From: Gluconacetobacter diazotrophicus PA1 5
GTDB taxonomy: Bacteria > Pseudomonadota > Alphaproteobacteria > Acetobacterales > Acetobacteraceae
Length of the DNA stretch: 64,000 nucleotides
Assembly: GCF_000021325.1 (NCBI RefSeq)
Contig: NC_011365.1
Span: forward strand, 2,198,001 to 2,262,000
Direction: 5' to 3'
The stretch's first letter is position 1. The number at the start of each line of letters is the position of its first letter. Below, in pieces: positions 18,501 through 26,077 of this stretch. The position numbers and the translations under genes are program-made. The notes beneath the pieces are model-generated. The model worked only from the letters and a program-made list of their open reading frames with translations. It had not been told where the DNA came from and made no database searches.

Positions 18501-18726
18501 CGTGTTTCCGCTGGCGATCGCGACCGGCGCCGGGTCGGGGGCGCGTGTCGCCATCGGCACCGCCGTGGTGGGCGGCATGCTGTCCGCCACCCTGCTGGCC
18601 ATCTATTTCGTGCCGCTGTTCTTCGTGCTGGTGCTGCGGCTGTTCCGGGTCAAGCGGGTGAAGGACCGTCCGGACCCCTACGCGCACCTGTCCCGTCCCG
18701 CCGGGCCGTCCGGTCAGGAGAGTTGA
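15565..18726 (+). CDS. RND multidrug efflux transporter, HAE-1 family (AcrB/MexB type)
   Basis: 1053 residues, full length: 12 membrane helices and two large periplasmic loops. It starts MSRFFIDRPVFAWVIGL, the family hallmark. The proton-relay aspartates in helix 4 are present (VGLLVDDAIVVVENVERVM, near residues 407-408) and the helix-10 lysine in GLAVKNAILIVEFAK. It takes drugs from the membrane or periplasm and exports them through the tripartite complex using the proton gradient. Second gene of the adaptor-pump-channel operon; the channel gene begins 4 bases after the stop. Confidence 0.97.
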   Translation: MSRFFIDRPVFAWVIGLVIMLVGAVAVFRLPIAQYPSIAPPQIAITVTYPGASAETVNNTVVRPILQQMYGLDHLEYVSAQSYASGQMEIDLTFAQGTDPDIAQVQVQNKLQLAQPRLPTEVTAQGLTVTKAVKNFMLVLAFISTDGSMSGFDIADYVASNVSDPLSRVSGVGDHTLFGAEYAMRIWLDPGKLYKYGLTISDVQAAIQDQNIQVSSGEIGGLPARQGARLDATIVGPTRLTSPQEFGNILLRVAQGGSQVRIRDVARVELGPQSYNISSFYNNKPTVGMALKLAPGANQLTTETAVRAQVDELQKFFPPGLKVVYPLDTEPFIVLSIKEVVITLMEAIGLVFLVMLVFLQNFRATLIPTIAVPVVLLGTFGILAALGFSINTLTMLAMVLAVGLLVDDAIVVVENVERVMAEKNLSPKDAARVSMDEISGALVGIVLVLTSVFLPMAAFGGSTGVIYRQFSVTIVAAMWLSVLVAMIITPALCGTMLKPGTHEKTRGPAGWFNRTFARANAGYQSGVRWMLKRAPLSLVLYVLVTGLVLFLFTRIPGGFLPDEDQGLIFGQVTMPPGATQEQTAAVNRKITDYILKSESANVVSVFSMNGFNFAGQGQNAGAFFVRLKDWDDRPGAARNSSAVAMRVMMHFWGDPEAQIFAINPPAVLELGNATGFDLELEDRGHLGHDKLLAARNQILMAAMKDPRLQAVRPNGLEDAPQYRLDIDREKANALGVTNAEINTTIEGALGSIYVNQFMRDDRVKQVYIQGEPDARMLPSDLNKWYLRNVTNGLVPFNAIASGKWIVGPQKVEDYNGLNAFEILGQPAAGYSTGTAITAIQEALAKLPPGIGYEWTGLSYEQMASGSSTGPLYALAGTVILLCLAALYESWAIPLAVLLVIPLGVLGALGATLWRGLANDVYFQVGLLTTVGLAVKNAILIVEFAKAFFESGDDLLDSVVKAGRERLRPILMTSIAFVCGVFPLAIATGAGSGARVAIGTAVVGGMLSATLLAIYFVPLFFVLVLRLFRVKRVKDRPDPYAHLSRPAGPSGQES

Positions 18727-18730
18727 GTCG

Positions 18731-20233
18731 ATGAACGGGTTTTCTCTTCCGCGCCGCGCCGGGCTGCTGGTCCTGGCGGCGCTGTCGGGCTGCACGCTGA
18801 TCCCCGACTACAAGCGGCCGGCGCTGCCGGTCGCGGCAAGCTGGCCGAAAGGCGAGGCCTATCATGCCGGCAGCACCGGGCAGATCGGGACGGCGGCGTC
18901 CGACCTGGGCTGGCGCGACTTCTTCGTCGATCCGCGCCTGCAGGCGCTGATCGCGCTGGCGGTGCGCGACAATCGCGACCTGCGTTCGGTGGCTTCGGCG
19001 GTCATCGAGGCCCAGGGCCAGTACCGGGTGCAGCATGCCTCGCTGTTCCCGCAGATCGGCGGGACCGGGATGGCGCTCTACCAGGCGCCGTCGGGGAATG
19101 GGGGCCTGAGCTTCGCGCCGGGCCTGGATGCGGGCAAACACGGCGAGTACTACAGCAACGGCCACGTCTTTAAATATTACTCGGGCGGCATCGGCTTCTC
19201 GTCCTACGAGATCGATCTGTTCGGCCGCATCCGCAGCCTGTCGCGCGAGGCATCGGACCAAGTGCTCAGCCAGGCCGCCAACGCGCGCGGGCTGCTGATC
19301 AGCGTGATCTCGCAGGTTGCGACGACCTATGTCGCGTGGCTGGCGGACCGCGAGCAGTTGCAGGTGACCGAACGTACCCTGGCGTCCCAGCAGGATACGC
19401 TGCGCCTGACCCAGGCGCGGTTCGACCGGGGCGAGACCGACCAGCTGACCCTGCGCCAGGTGGAAACCCAGGTCGAGCAGGCAGCCGCCTATCGTGCCCA
19501 GTACCTGCGCCAGATCGCGCAGGATGAAAACGAACTGGTTATGCTGGTGGGCGCGCCGCTGCCGGCCAACCTGCCGGACCCGGCCCCCTTCGGCCGCCAG
19601 ACGGTGCTGGCCGACCTGCCGGCGGGGCTGCCGTCCGACCTGCTGGACCGGCGGCCGGATGTCGTGTCGGCGGAATTCGCGCTGCTGTCGGCCAACGACG
19701 ATATCGGCGCCGCGCGCGCCGCCTTCTTCCCGCGCCTGATCCTGACGGCGTCGGACGGGGTGTCCAGCCTGCAGTTCCGCAACCTGTTCACCTCCGGCGC
19801 CACGACGTGGGGGGCCAACCCGCAATTGCAGATCCCGCTGCTGACCTGGGGCCAGAACGAGGGATCGCTGCAGGTCTCCAAATCCCGGCGGGACCAGCGC
19901 CTGATGGCGTACGAAAAGGCGATCCAGACCGCGTTCCACGAGGTCTCGGACGCCCTGGCGGCGCGGGCGACTTACCTGGACCAGTCGCGGCAGCTCGACG
20001 CGCTGGTGGGGTCCTCGGCCGATGCGTACCGGCTGGCGCGGATGCGCTTCGACGCGGGGGTGGATTCCTACCTGAACACGCTCGAGGCGCAGCGCGCGCT
20101 CTATACCGCGCAGCAGAACCTGATCGTAGTGCAGGAAGCGCGCTACCAGAACCTGATCACCGTCTATCGCGCCCTGGGCGGCGGCTGGACCGAACGCACC
20201 ATTCCGCCGGCGACGGCGGTCCGGTCGGGGTAG
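18731..20233 (+). CDS. Outer-membrane efflux channel lipoprotein (NodT/OprM family)
   Basis: 500 residues. A lipoprotein signal with LSGCTLIPDYKRP places the acylated Cys near residue 21, as in OprM. Two OEP repeats follow (about residues 60-250 and 290-480), with SYEIDLFGRIRSLSREA and the LLDRRPDVVSAEFALLSAND motif typical of NodT-type trimeric channels. It completes the RND tripartite pump. A perfect rho-independent terminator lies 22 bases after the stop, closing the operon. Confidence 0.95.
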   Translation: MNGFSLPRRAGLLVLAALSGCTLIPDYKRPALPVAASWPKGEAYHAGSTGQIGTAASDLGWRDFFVDPRLQALIALAVRDNRDLRSVASAVIEAQGQYRVQHASLFPQIGGTGMALYQAPSGNGGLSFAPGLDAGKHGEYYSNGHVFKYYSGGIGFSSYEIDLFGRIRSLSREASDQVLSQAANARGLLISVISQVATTYVAWLADREQLQVTERTLASQQDTLRLTQARFDRGETDQLTLRQVETQVEQAAAYRAQYLRQIAQDENELVMLVGAPLPANLPDPAPFGRQTVLADLPAGLPSDLLDRRPDVVSAEFALLSANDDIGAARAAFFPRLILTASDGVSSLQFRNLFTSGATTWGANPQLQIPLLTWGQNEGSLQVSKSRRDQRLMAYEKAIQTAFHEVSDALAARATYLDQSRQLDALVGSSADAYRLARMRFDAGVDSYLNTLEAQRALYTAQQNLIVVQEARYQNLITVYRALGGGWTERTIPPATAVRSG

Positions 20234-20255
20234 GTCGCATCGCCGGTGCGGGCAG

Positions 20256-20283
20256 GGCGGGTCCTTCGGGACCCGCCTTTTTT
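20256..20283 (+). terminator. Rho-independent terminator of the RND operon
   Basis: Perfect 9-bp stem GGCGGGTCC (20256-20264) with GGACCCGCC (20269-20277), a TTCG tetraloop, then six T. Confidence 0.92.
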
Positions 20284-20388
20284 ATGGCCGTTTTCATGGC
20301 CATGTCCGTGCCGCCGGGCTGGGTCCAGCCCTGTTCCGCAACTTTTGGCCATACTCTCGTTGAATCCTGAGCCGGAAAGAAGAGGAAC

Positions 20389-21837
20389 ATGGCTTTGCAG
20401 AAAACCTATGATCTTTTCATCGACGGCCGTTGGGTGCCGGCGGCCAAGGGCGAGCGCCTGGCCGTGGAAAACCCGGCGACGGGTGACGTCCTCGCCGAGG
20501 TCGCCAACGGCACGTCCGAGGATGTCGACCGTGCCGTGGCGGCCGCGAAGCAGGCGATGCCGGGATGGAGCCGCAGGACCGCGACCGAGCGGGCGGATGA
20601 CCTGTATCGCCTCATCGGCCTGATCAAACGGGATGCCGAGCATCTGGCACGCACGATCACGCGGGAAATGGGCAAGCCGATCCGCGAGGCGCGCGTCGAA
20701 GTCGCGTTCGCCACGGACCTGCTGCGCTTCGCGGCCGAAAATACCCGCCGCCTGGAAGGCGAGATCCTTCCGGGCTCCCGCTCCGGCGAGAAGATCCTGA
20801 TCGACCGCAAGCCGGTCGGTGTCGTCGGCGCCATCGCCGCCTGGAATTTCCCGCTGGCGCTGGTCGCGCGCAAGCTGGGCCCGGCGCTGGCGGCGGGCAA
20901 TGCGATCGTCATCAAGCCGCATGAAATGACGCCGCTGGCCGCGCTGGAACTGGCCAGGCTGGTGGCCGAGGCCGACATCCCGGCGGGCGTGGTCAATATC
21001 GTCACCGGCGACGGTCCGCGCGTCGGCGTTCCGCTGGTGGCGCATCCGGACACGCGGCTGATCACCATGACCGGCAGCACGTCCGCCGGGAAGAAGATCA
21101 TGGCCGCCGCGGCCGAGCACCTGAAGATCGTGCGCCTGGAACTGGGCGGCAAGGCGCCGTTCATCGTGGCGGACGACGCGGACATCGACCGCGCCGTGGA
21201 AGCCGCCGTGGTGTCGCGCTTCGGCAATGCCGGCCAGGTCTGCACGGCGAACGAGCGCACCTATGTCGATGCGAAAATCTATGACATCTTCGCGGCCCGG
21301 CTGCGTGCCCGCATCGAAAAGCTGAAGGTCGGCGACCCGCTGGACGAGGCGACGGACATGGGGCCGAAGGTCTGCGGCCCGGAACTCGAAAAGGTCGACC
21401 AGATGGTCCGGCGCGCGGTCGAACAGGGCGCGAAGCTGGAACGGGGCGGCGCGCGGCTGACGGGCGGCCTCTATGACAGGGGGCAGTTCTATGCGCCCAC
21501 GCTGCTGACCGGTGTCACCGGGACGATGGACATCGCCCGGAACGAGGTCTTCGGGCCGGTCCTCTCGCTGATCCGGGTGGACAGCTACGAGGACGCGATC
21601 CGCCAGGCCAATGCCTCGCGCTATGGCCTGTCGGCCTACGTGTTCACCAACAGCCTGGACCGGATCATGAAGATCAACGCCGAACTGGAATTCGGCGAGG
21701 TCTATGTGAACCGCGAGAGCGGCGAGTCCGCGCACGGCTTCCATCACGGCTATCGCGACAGCGGCATCGGCGGTGAAGACGGCCAGCACGGCCTGGAAGC
21801 CTATGTCGAGACGCAGACCATCTATCTGAACGCCTGA
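20389..21837 (+). CDS. aldA: NAD-dependent aldehyde dehydrogenase, AldA (lactaldehyde/glycolaldehyde) type
   Basis: 482 residues. Oxidises lactaldehyde, glycolaldehyde or related aldehydes to acids in the cytoplasm. The catalytic Cys is C285 (GNAGQVCTANE) and the general base E251 (LELGGKAPF). The C-terminal GFHHGYRDSGIGGEDGQHGL followed by EAYVETQTIYLN closely matches E. coli AldA, which suggests that subfamily over generic aldehyde dehydrogenases. It has its own promoter region after the RND terminator, a GAAGAGGA ribosome site, and a long inverted repeat 15 bases after the stop. Confidence 0.9.
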   Translation: MALQKTYDLFIDGRWVPAAKGERLAVENPATGDVLAEVANGTSEDVDRAVAAAKQAMPGWSRRTATERADDLYRLIGLIKRDAEHLARTITREMGKPIREARVEVAFATDLLRFAAENTRRLEGEILPGSRSGEKILIDRKPVGVVGAIAAWNFPLALVARKLGPALAAGNAIVIKPHEMTPLAALELARLVAEADIPAGVVNIVTGDGPRVGVPLVAHPDTRLITMTGSTSAGKKIMAAAAEHLKIVRLELGGKAPFIVADDADIDRAVEAAVVSRFGNAGQVCTANERTYVDAKIYDIFAARLRARIEKLKVGDPLDEATDMGPKVCGPELEKVDQMVRRAVEQGAKLERGGARLTGGLYDRGQFYAPTLLTGVTGTMDIARNEVFGPVLSLIRVDSYEDAIRQANASRYGLSAYVFTNSLDRIMKINAELEFGEVYVNRESGESAHGFHHGYRDSGIGGEDGQHGLEAYVETQTIYLNA

Positions 21838-21851
21838 TCACACGCCCGATC

Positions 21852-21905
21852 CGGCCGGTCGCGTCCCGTCCCGCCTGTTTATCAGGCAGGCGGGGCGACC
21901 GGCCG
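21852..21905. terminator. Long two-part inverted repeat after aldA
   Basis: Outer arms CGGCCGGTCGC (21852-21862) and GCGACCGGCCG (21895-21905) and inner arms CCCGCCTG (21870-21877) and CAGGCGGG (21887-21894) are all perfect, with a 7-base bulge on one side. The resulting stem is very stable. There is no T-tract, so it may act as an mRNA 3' stabiliser or factor-assisted terminator rather than a standard intrinsic one. Confidence 0.55.
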
Positions 21906-22030
21906 TGCCGTGCCGCGAAAAGTTGCATCGCCCGAAATAACATCTGTTGTGATGTCGCGATTTATTGTGCGCGGCATTGTATTGTGCACTGCAACAAAAG
22001 CATCGTCGGACGATTATTTGCGTATTCCGG

Positions 22031-22214
22031 TTGACGGGCAGAAAAAAAACGGTCATTGAAGGTTCACCAGAGCGAGAAAGACCGGAACGGCACCGCTCCG
22101 AAAAAAACAAGAAACCTGCGGCATAGCGATCGCGGGAATAAAAATGCGAAGGGTCTGAACCTTCGTGAACTTGGGGACCCAGGGGGTGCATCGCGTGCGA
22201 TGCACCCTTTTTTT
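22031..22214 (+). ncRNA. Candidate small RNA with its own terminator
   Basis: The stretch from 21906 to 22268 has no convincing gene, is AT-rich, and ends in a perfect intrinsic terminator (22184-22214) that no upstream coding sequence explains. A TTGACG element at 22031-22036 may be a -35 box, and a small hairpin (CGAAGG/CCTTCG, 22147-22165) precedes the terminator. I do not recognise a known RNA family (no tmRNA, 6S, SRP or RNase P features). The start is a guess. It could instead be the leader of the downstream membrane-protein gene, with the terminator as an attenuator. Confidence 0.3.
22184..22214 (+). terminator. Perfect rho-independent terminator or attenuator
   Basis: Stem GGGTGCATCG (22184-22193) with CGATGCACCC (22198-22207), a 4-base loop, then seven T. 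It lies 54 bases before the GTG of the next gene and about 350 bases after aldA. Confidence 0.88.
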
Positions 22215-22268
22215 ATTGGTCCGTTCGCGATATGCGCGGCGTCCCGCCCCCAGGAGTAGACGCAGACC

Positions 22269-22955
22269 GTGAAACCGACGCCCCATGATCCCCGACTGGT
22301 CATCGCCGTTATCATGGTCACGGTGGCGATGGGCGCGCTGGACGCCGTATCGCTGGTCCATCTGAAGGTCTTTACCGGCTACATGACCGCCACGCTGATC
22401 CTGATCGCGGTGCATCTGGCCTCGGCCGAATCCATTCTCGGGCCGGGGCTGCTGGCCATCGGGTCCTATCTGATCGGCGCGGCGGTGGGCGGGAGGCTGG
22501 TGCGGCGGGCCCATTCGCGGCGGCGCACGGTGGCCGACCTGCTGATGGCGGTGGGGACGCTGGTCCTGGCGGCGTCGGCCGTCTGGTGGGCGGGCATGCC
22601 GTGGCGCCATTTCATGACGCTGGTCATCCTGGCCATTGCCATGGGATTGCAGACCTCGGCCACGCGGCATGCGCAGGTGACCGACCTGACATTGCCGGCG
22701 GCGACGATGCTGCTGCACGGGCTGGTGCATGACAGCCGCCTGGCCGGCGGGCCGTCGCGCGGCGCGTGGCGGCGGCTGGCCGCGATCCTGGGCCTGTTCG
22801 GCGGCGCGGTGCTGGGGACGTTCGTCTCCAGCGTGTCGGTGGCCGGCGCGATCGCCATGGTGGGCGTGACGATCGGCTGCGCCGGTTTCCTGTTGTACCT
22901 GGAGGATCATCCGTTGCTGGACCGGCTGGAAAACGCCGGTCCCGGCAACGTCTAG
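22269..22955 (+). CDS. YoaK-like integral membrane protein (DUF1275)
   Basis: 228 residues with six predicted membrane segments. MGALDAVSLVHLKVFTGYMTATLILIAVHLA is the DUF1275 signature (a D-x-x-SxxxxxxxFTGxMT pattern), and AIAMGLQTSATRHAQVTDLTLPAAT is the second conserved block. Function of the family is unknown. Start is a GTG at 22269; GGAG (22252-22255) upstream is a usable ribosome site. A terminator-like hairpin in front may limit its expression. Convergent with pyruvate kinase. Confidence 0.82.
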   Translation: MKPTPHDPRLVIAVIMVTVAMGALDAVSLVHLKVFTGYMTATLILIAVHLASAESILGPGLLAIGSYLIGAAVGGRLVRRAHSRRRTVADLLMAVGTLVLAASAVWWAGMPWRHFMTLVILAIAMGLQTSATRHAQVTDLTLPAATMLLHGLVHDSRLAGGPSRGAWRRLAAILGLFGGAVLGTFVSSVSVAGAIAMVGVTIGCAGFLLYLEDHPLLDRLENAGPGNV

Positions 22956-22983
22956 GCGGAGTCCGGGACAGGGCCCCGAACGT

Positions 22984-24423
22984 TTACTTCACCCGGGCGA
23001 CCCGCAGCGTGTTGGTGCTGCCCGCCACGCCGAACGGCAGCCCGGCCGCGATCACGATCGTATCGCCCGACCGTGCCAGGCTGCTGGCGACCGTGGATTC
23101 GATCGCCTGGTCCACCACGGTTTCGACGGTGCGCACCGGCGTTTCCTGTCCGACGGACTGCGCCTGGACCCCCCAGACGACGCACAGCCGCCGCGCGATC
23201 TCGTCGGTGGGCGTCAGGCCGATGATGGGGCACGACGGCCGCTCGCGCGAGATGCGCAGCGCGGTGGCGCCGGCCAGGGTGAAGGCGACGATCGCGCGCG
23301 CGCCCACGGTGGTGGCGACCTGCCCCGCCGCCGCCGCGATCGCATCGGCGACGAATCCCTCGGGCGCCGGGCAGCTTGCCTGCATGATCGACTGCCAGAC
23401 CGAGTCCTCTTCGACGCGGCTGACGATCCGGTTCATGATGCCGACCGCTTCCTGCGGATACTGGCCGGCCGCGGTTTCGGCCGACAGCATCACGGCGTCG
23501 GCGCCGTCGAACACGGCGGTGGCCACGTCCGACGCCTCGGCCCGGGTGGGGGTCGGGGCGGTGATCATGCTTTCCAGCATCTGGGTCGCGACCACCACCG
23601 GCTTGCCCAACTGGCGGGCCAGGCGGATGATGCGCTTCTGGGCCAGCGGCACGGCCTCGGGCGGCAGTTCGACGCCCAGGTCGCCGCGCGCGACCATCAC
23701 CGCGTCGGACAGGCGGACGATCTCGTCCAGATTGTCCATGGCCTGCGGTTTTTCCACCTTGGTCATGATCCAGGCGCGGCCGGCGGCGATGGCGCGGGCT
23801 TCCTCGACGTCCTCGGGGCGCTGGACGAAGGACAGGCCGATATATTCGACGCCCAGTTCCAGCGCGAAATCCAGGTCCTTGCGGTCCTTCGGGGTCAGGG
23901 CGGGGATGGGCAGCACGATGTCGGGCACGTTCACGCCCTTGCGCTCGGACAGCACGCCGCCCACGGCCACGATCGTATCCAGGTAGGTGGGTCCGACCTC
24001 ACGCACCACCAGCCGCAGCTTGCCGTCATCCAGCAGCAGGTTGCTGCCGACCGTCGCGGCATGGATGATTTCCGGGTGCGGCAGGCGCACGCGTTCCTCG
24101 TTGCCGGGCGCGTCGTCCAGGTCCAGGCGGAACGAGGCGCCGGTCCGCAGCGTCACCTTGCCGTTCTCGAAGGTGCCCACGCGCAGCTTGGGGCCCTGGA
24201 CGTCGGCCAGGATGCCGATCGGGCGGCCCAGCTCGGCCTCGACCGAGCGGATGATCTCATGCCGCGCGGCGTGGTCCGCATGCGTGCCGTGCGAGAAGTT
24301 CAGGCGGAACACGTCGGCGCCGGCCTCGGCCAGTGCGCGGATCACTTCCCGGCTGGACGATGCCGGGCCGAGGGTCGAGACGATTTTCGTCCGACGGGGA
24401 CGAGAGGCGGAGACGATGGTCAT
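22984..24423 (-). CDS. pyk: Pyruvate kinase
   Basis: 479 residues. Converts PEP and ADP to pyruvate and ATP. The TIM-barrel residues are present: RTKIVSTLGPASSS at the N-terminus, FRLNFSHGTH, the catalytic Lys in TKVEKPQAMDNLDEI, and the Mg-binding MVARGDLGVELPPE. The B domain and the C-terminal allosteric domain (VVDQAIESTVASSLA, VAGSTNTLRV) are complete. GAAGGAG lies upstream of the ATG. Pyruvate phosphate dikinase, encoded at 49.5 kb, runs the opposite direction at the same node. Confidence 0.97.
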   Translation of the reverse strand: MTIVSASRPRRTKIVSTLGPASSSREVIRALAEAGADVFRLNFSHGTHADHAARHEIIRSVEAELGRPIGILADVQGPKLRVGTFENGKVTLRTGASFRLDLDDAPGNEERVRLPHPEIIHAATVGSNLLLDDGKLRLVVREVGPTYLDTIVAVGGVLSERKGVNVPDIVLPIPALTPKDRKDLDFALELGVEYIGLSFVQRPEDVEEARAIAAGRAWIMTKVEKPQAMDNLDEIVRLSDAVMVARGDLGVELPPEAVPLAQKRIIRLARQLGKPVVVATQMLESMITAPTPTRAEASDVATAVFDGADAVMLSAETAAGQYPQEAVGIMNRIVSRVEEDSVWQSIMQASCPAPEGFVADAIAAAAGQVATTVGARAIVAFTLAGATALRISRERPSCPIIGLTPTDEIARRLCVVWGVQAQSVGQETPVRTVETVVDQAIESTVASSLARSGDTIVIAAGLPFGVAGSTNTLRVARVK

Positions 24424-24501
24424 AGGGCGCTTTCTCCTTCTGGATTCATGTCCGTAAGCGGATCTTCTGGTCTTCGTCAGTCGGACGCCCGATCGGCGTC
24501 A

Positions 24502-25605
24502 CTACGGCTGGATGGTCTCCTGCGGCAGAAGACCCCAGACCGACGACCGGTCCAGCCAGCCCGAATAATGCTGCACGCTGACCCTGCACCAGGTTGTGCC
24601 GGCGGCGCACGTGCGAAATGTGCCGACGGAACCCGGCTTCAGCACCGCGACGACCGCCGATGCGGCATCGGCCGCCGCGCGCAGGATGACGGCGCCCGGG
24701 ATCGTGGCCGCCGCCGCCGGGTCCGCAAGGTGGCCGACGACGGTGGTGTCGAAATGGCCGCCCGGCCCCGGTTGCGGCGTCGGGGCGGCGGGCTTGCCGC
24801 CGGCCGGGGCGGTCCCGCTCCGGGCAGGGGCGCCCTGGGCAGAAGCACCCTGGGCAGCAGCATCTGATGCGGGGTCGACCGGCGGCAGCCCGGGCACCAC
24901 GAAGGTGCGTGCGCCGACCAGCGTCGCCTGATGGACCCAGCCTTTCTGGCCGTCGGAATCCTCGACCAGGCGCCAGACGTCGAATTCCCGCTCGATTTTC
25001 ACCGGCAGGTCGCGGCGGTGATAGACCCAGGCGATAGGATAGCGCTGGCCAGGGCCCGAACGCATGTTCACCTCGTCCGCGCGCAGCGCCGCGAAGCGCG
25101 GCAGCGGCAGGCCGGTCACGGTGCCCTTGTCTATCGCGGCGGCATCCGCCGGTCCGGGGGGGGACGGGATGGCCGTCTCGGCCTGCGCCGGTCCCGCCGT
25201 CCCGGCCGCCACCCCCGCTGCCGCGCCGGCCGCCACACCCGTCGCGGCAGGGGGAAGGGCGGCATGGCGGGGCGCGATCACATGATGGTGATGAGGCGGC
25301 GTTCCCCCGTGAATCGCCCCGGCATGGTGGGGGGCGGGGTGGTGCCCGTGGGGCGCGGGGGCGGCCGCGTGATGATGATGGCGCGCGGCGGTTGCGGCCG
25401 GCACGGGTGCGTTTGCCGGCGCATGATGGTGGTGGTGGCGGTGATGCGTGGCGGTCTGCTGCGCGGCCGCGCCCGGGGCGCCCAGCGCGGCCGGGGCCAG
25501 GATGGCGGCGCAGACCAGCCAGCCACGGCGGACGGTTCCGCCGGCCGGCGCGGCGCTGGGCCGGCAGGTGCCAACGGAAGGGACGACGGGCGAGGGAAGC
25601 GTCAT
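24502..25605 (-). CDS. Secreted SH3-domain protein with a His-rich linker
   Basis: 367 residues. A signal peptide (RRGWLVCAAILAPAALGAPG, cut near AAAQQ, residue 49) directs it to the periplasm. Residues 50-130 are low-complexity His/Ala/Pro, with runs such as HHRHHHHH and HHHH. A bacterial SH3-type domain follows at about 175-232 (VNMRSGPGQRYPIAWVYHRR to DGQKGWVHQATL), then an Ala/Pro/Gly linker and a second SH3-like domain at about 310-360 with a Cys pair. SH3b domains often bind cell-wall peptides; the His tract may bind metal ions. Function is inferred only at that level. ATG at 25605 was chosen for the signal peptide. Confidence 0.8.
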   Translation of the reverse strand: MTLPSPVVPSVGTCRPSAAPAGGTVRRGWLVCAAILAPAALGAPGAAAQQTATHHRHHHHHAPANAPVPAATAARHHHHAAAPAPHGHHPAPHHAGAIHGGTPPHHHHVIAPRHAALPPAATGVAAGAAAGVAAGTAGPAQAETAIPSPPGPADAAAIDKGTVTGLPLPRFAALRADEVNMRSGPGQRYPIAWVYHRRDLPVKIEREFDVWRLVEDSDGQKGWVHQATLVGARTFVVPGLPPVDPASDAAAQGASAQGAPARSGTAPAGGKPAAPTPQPGPGGHFDTTVVGHLADPAAAATIPGAVILRAAADAASAVVAVLKPGSVGTFRTCAAGTTWCRVSVQHYSGWLDRSSVWGLLPQETIQP

Positions 25606-25669
25606 GGCTGCATCCCTGCCAAGGCCCAGGCCGCTCGGCAAGGGGTTTTGGAGGGCGTCCGCGAATTCT

Positions 25670-26077
25670 TCACAGGCTGATGATCTGCCGCCCACGGGCC
25701 GCGTCCAGGAAGCTGGGCACGCCCGCCACCCGGACCCCGGGCAGCAGGGCGTCGGCCGGCAGGCCGGCGATGCGCAATCCGGACTCGCAGGCCATCAGGA
25801 CTCCGTCCAGCGCCAGCACGGCGTCGCGCAGGGTATCGAACCCGGCCACGCCGCTGGCCTGCACCGCGCCGTCGGTCCCGGCGCCGCGCAGTCCGCTCCA
25901 GTCCCGGGCCAGGGCATGCACCCCGTGGCCGGCGGCGAACAGCAGCACCGGGCGATCGACCGCCAGCGCCCCGGCGGCCAGGACCAGGGCATAATGCGCG
26001 CGCTCGTACCCGCCATCCAGCAGCAGGATGGCCAGGCCCTCCTGTCCCGCCTCGGCGTGCCCCGGCTCAGCGGACAT
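25670..26077 (-). CDS. DsrE-family small protein
   Basis: 135 residues. Rossmann-like DsrE/DsrF fold: LAILLLDGGYERAHYALVLAAGAL at the N-terminus, ALDGVLMACESGLRIAGLPAD in the middle with a single Cys in the MACE motif where family members carry a sulfur-transfer Cys, and PGVRVAGVPSFLDAA at the end. Such proteins move sulfane sulfur or act as accessory reductases. It overlaps the MoeB/ThiF-like gene by 11 bases, so the two are translated together. The pair may form a sulfur-relay unit. Confidence 0.75.
   Translation of the reverse strand: MSAEPGHAEAGQEGLAILLLDGGYERAHYALVLAAGALAVDRPVLLFAAGHGVHALARDWSGLRGAGTDGAVQASGVAGFDTLRDAVLALDGVLMACESGLRIAGLPADALLPGVRVAGVPSFLDAARGRQIISL

Noticed and set aside
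14959-18795. 1278-residue open frame on the minus strand across the RND pump gene
   Set aside because: It is the His/Arg/Gln-rich shadow of the pump coding sequence, a known result of high-GC third positions. The plus-strand protein is full length and matches its family.
22056-22259. 67-residue frame before the YoaK-like gene
   Set aside because: It runs straight through the perfect terminator and has no family-like sequence.
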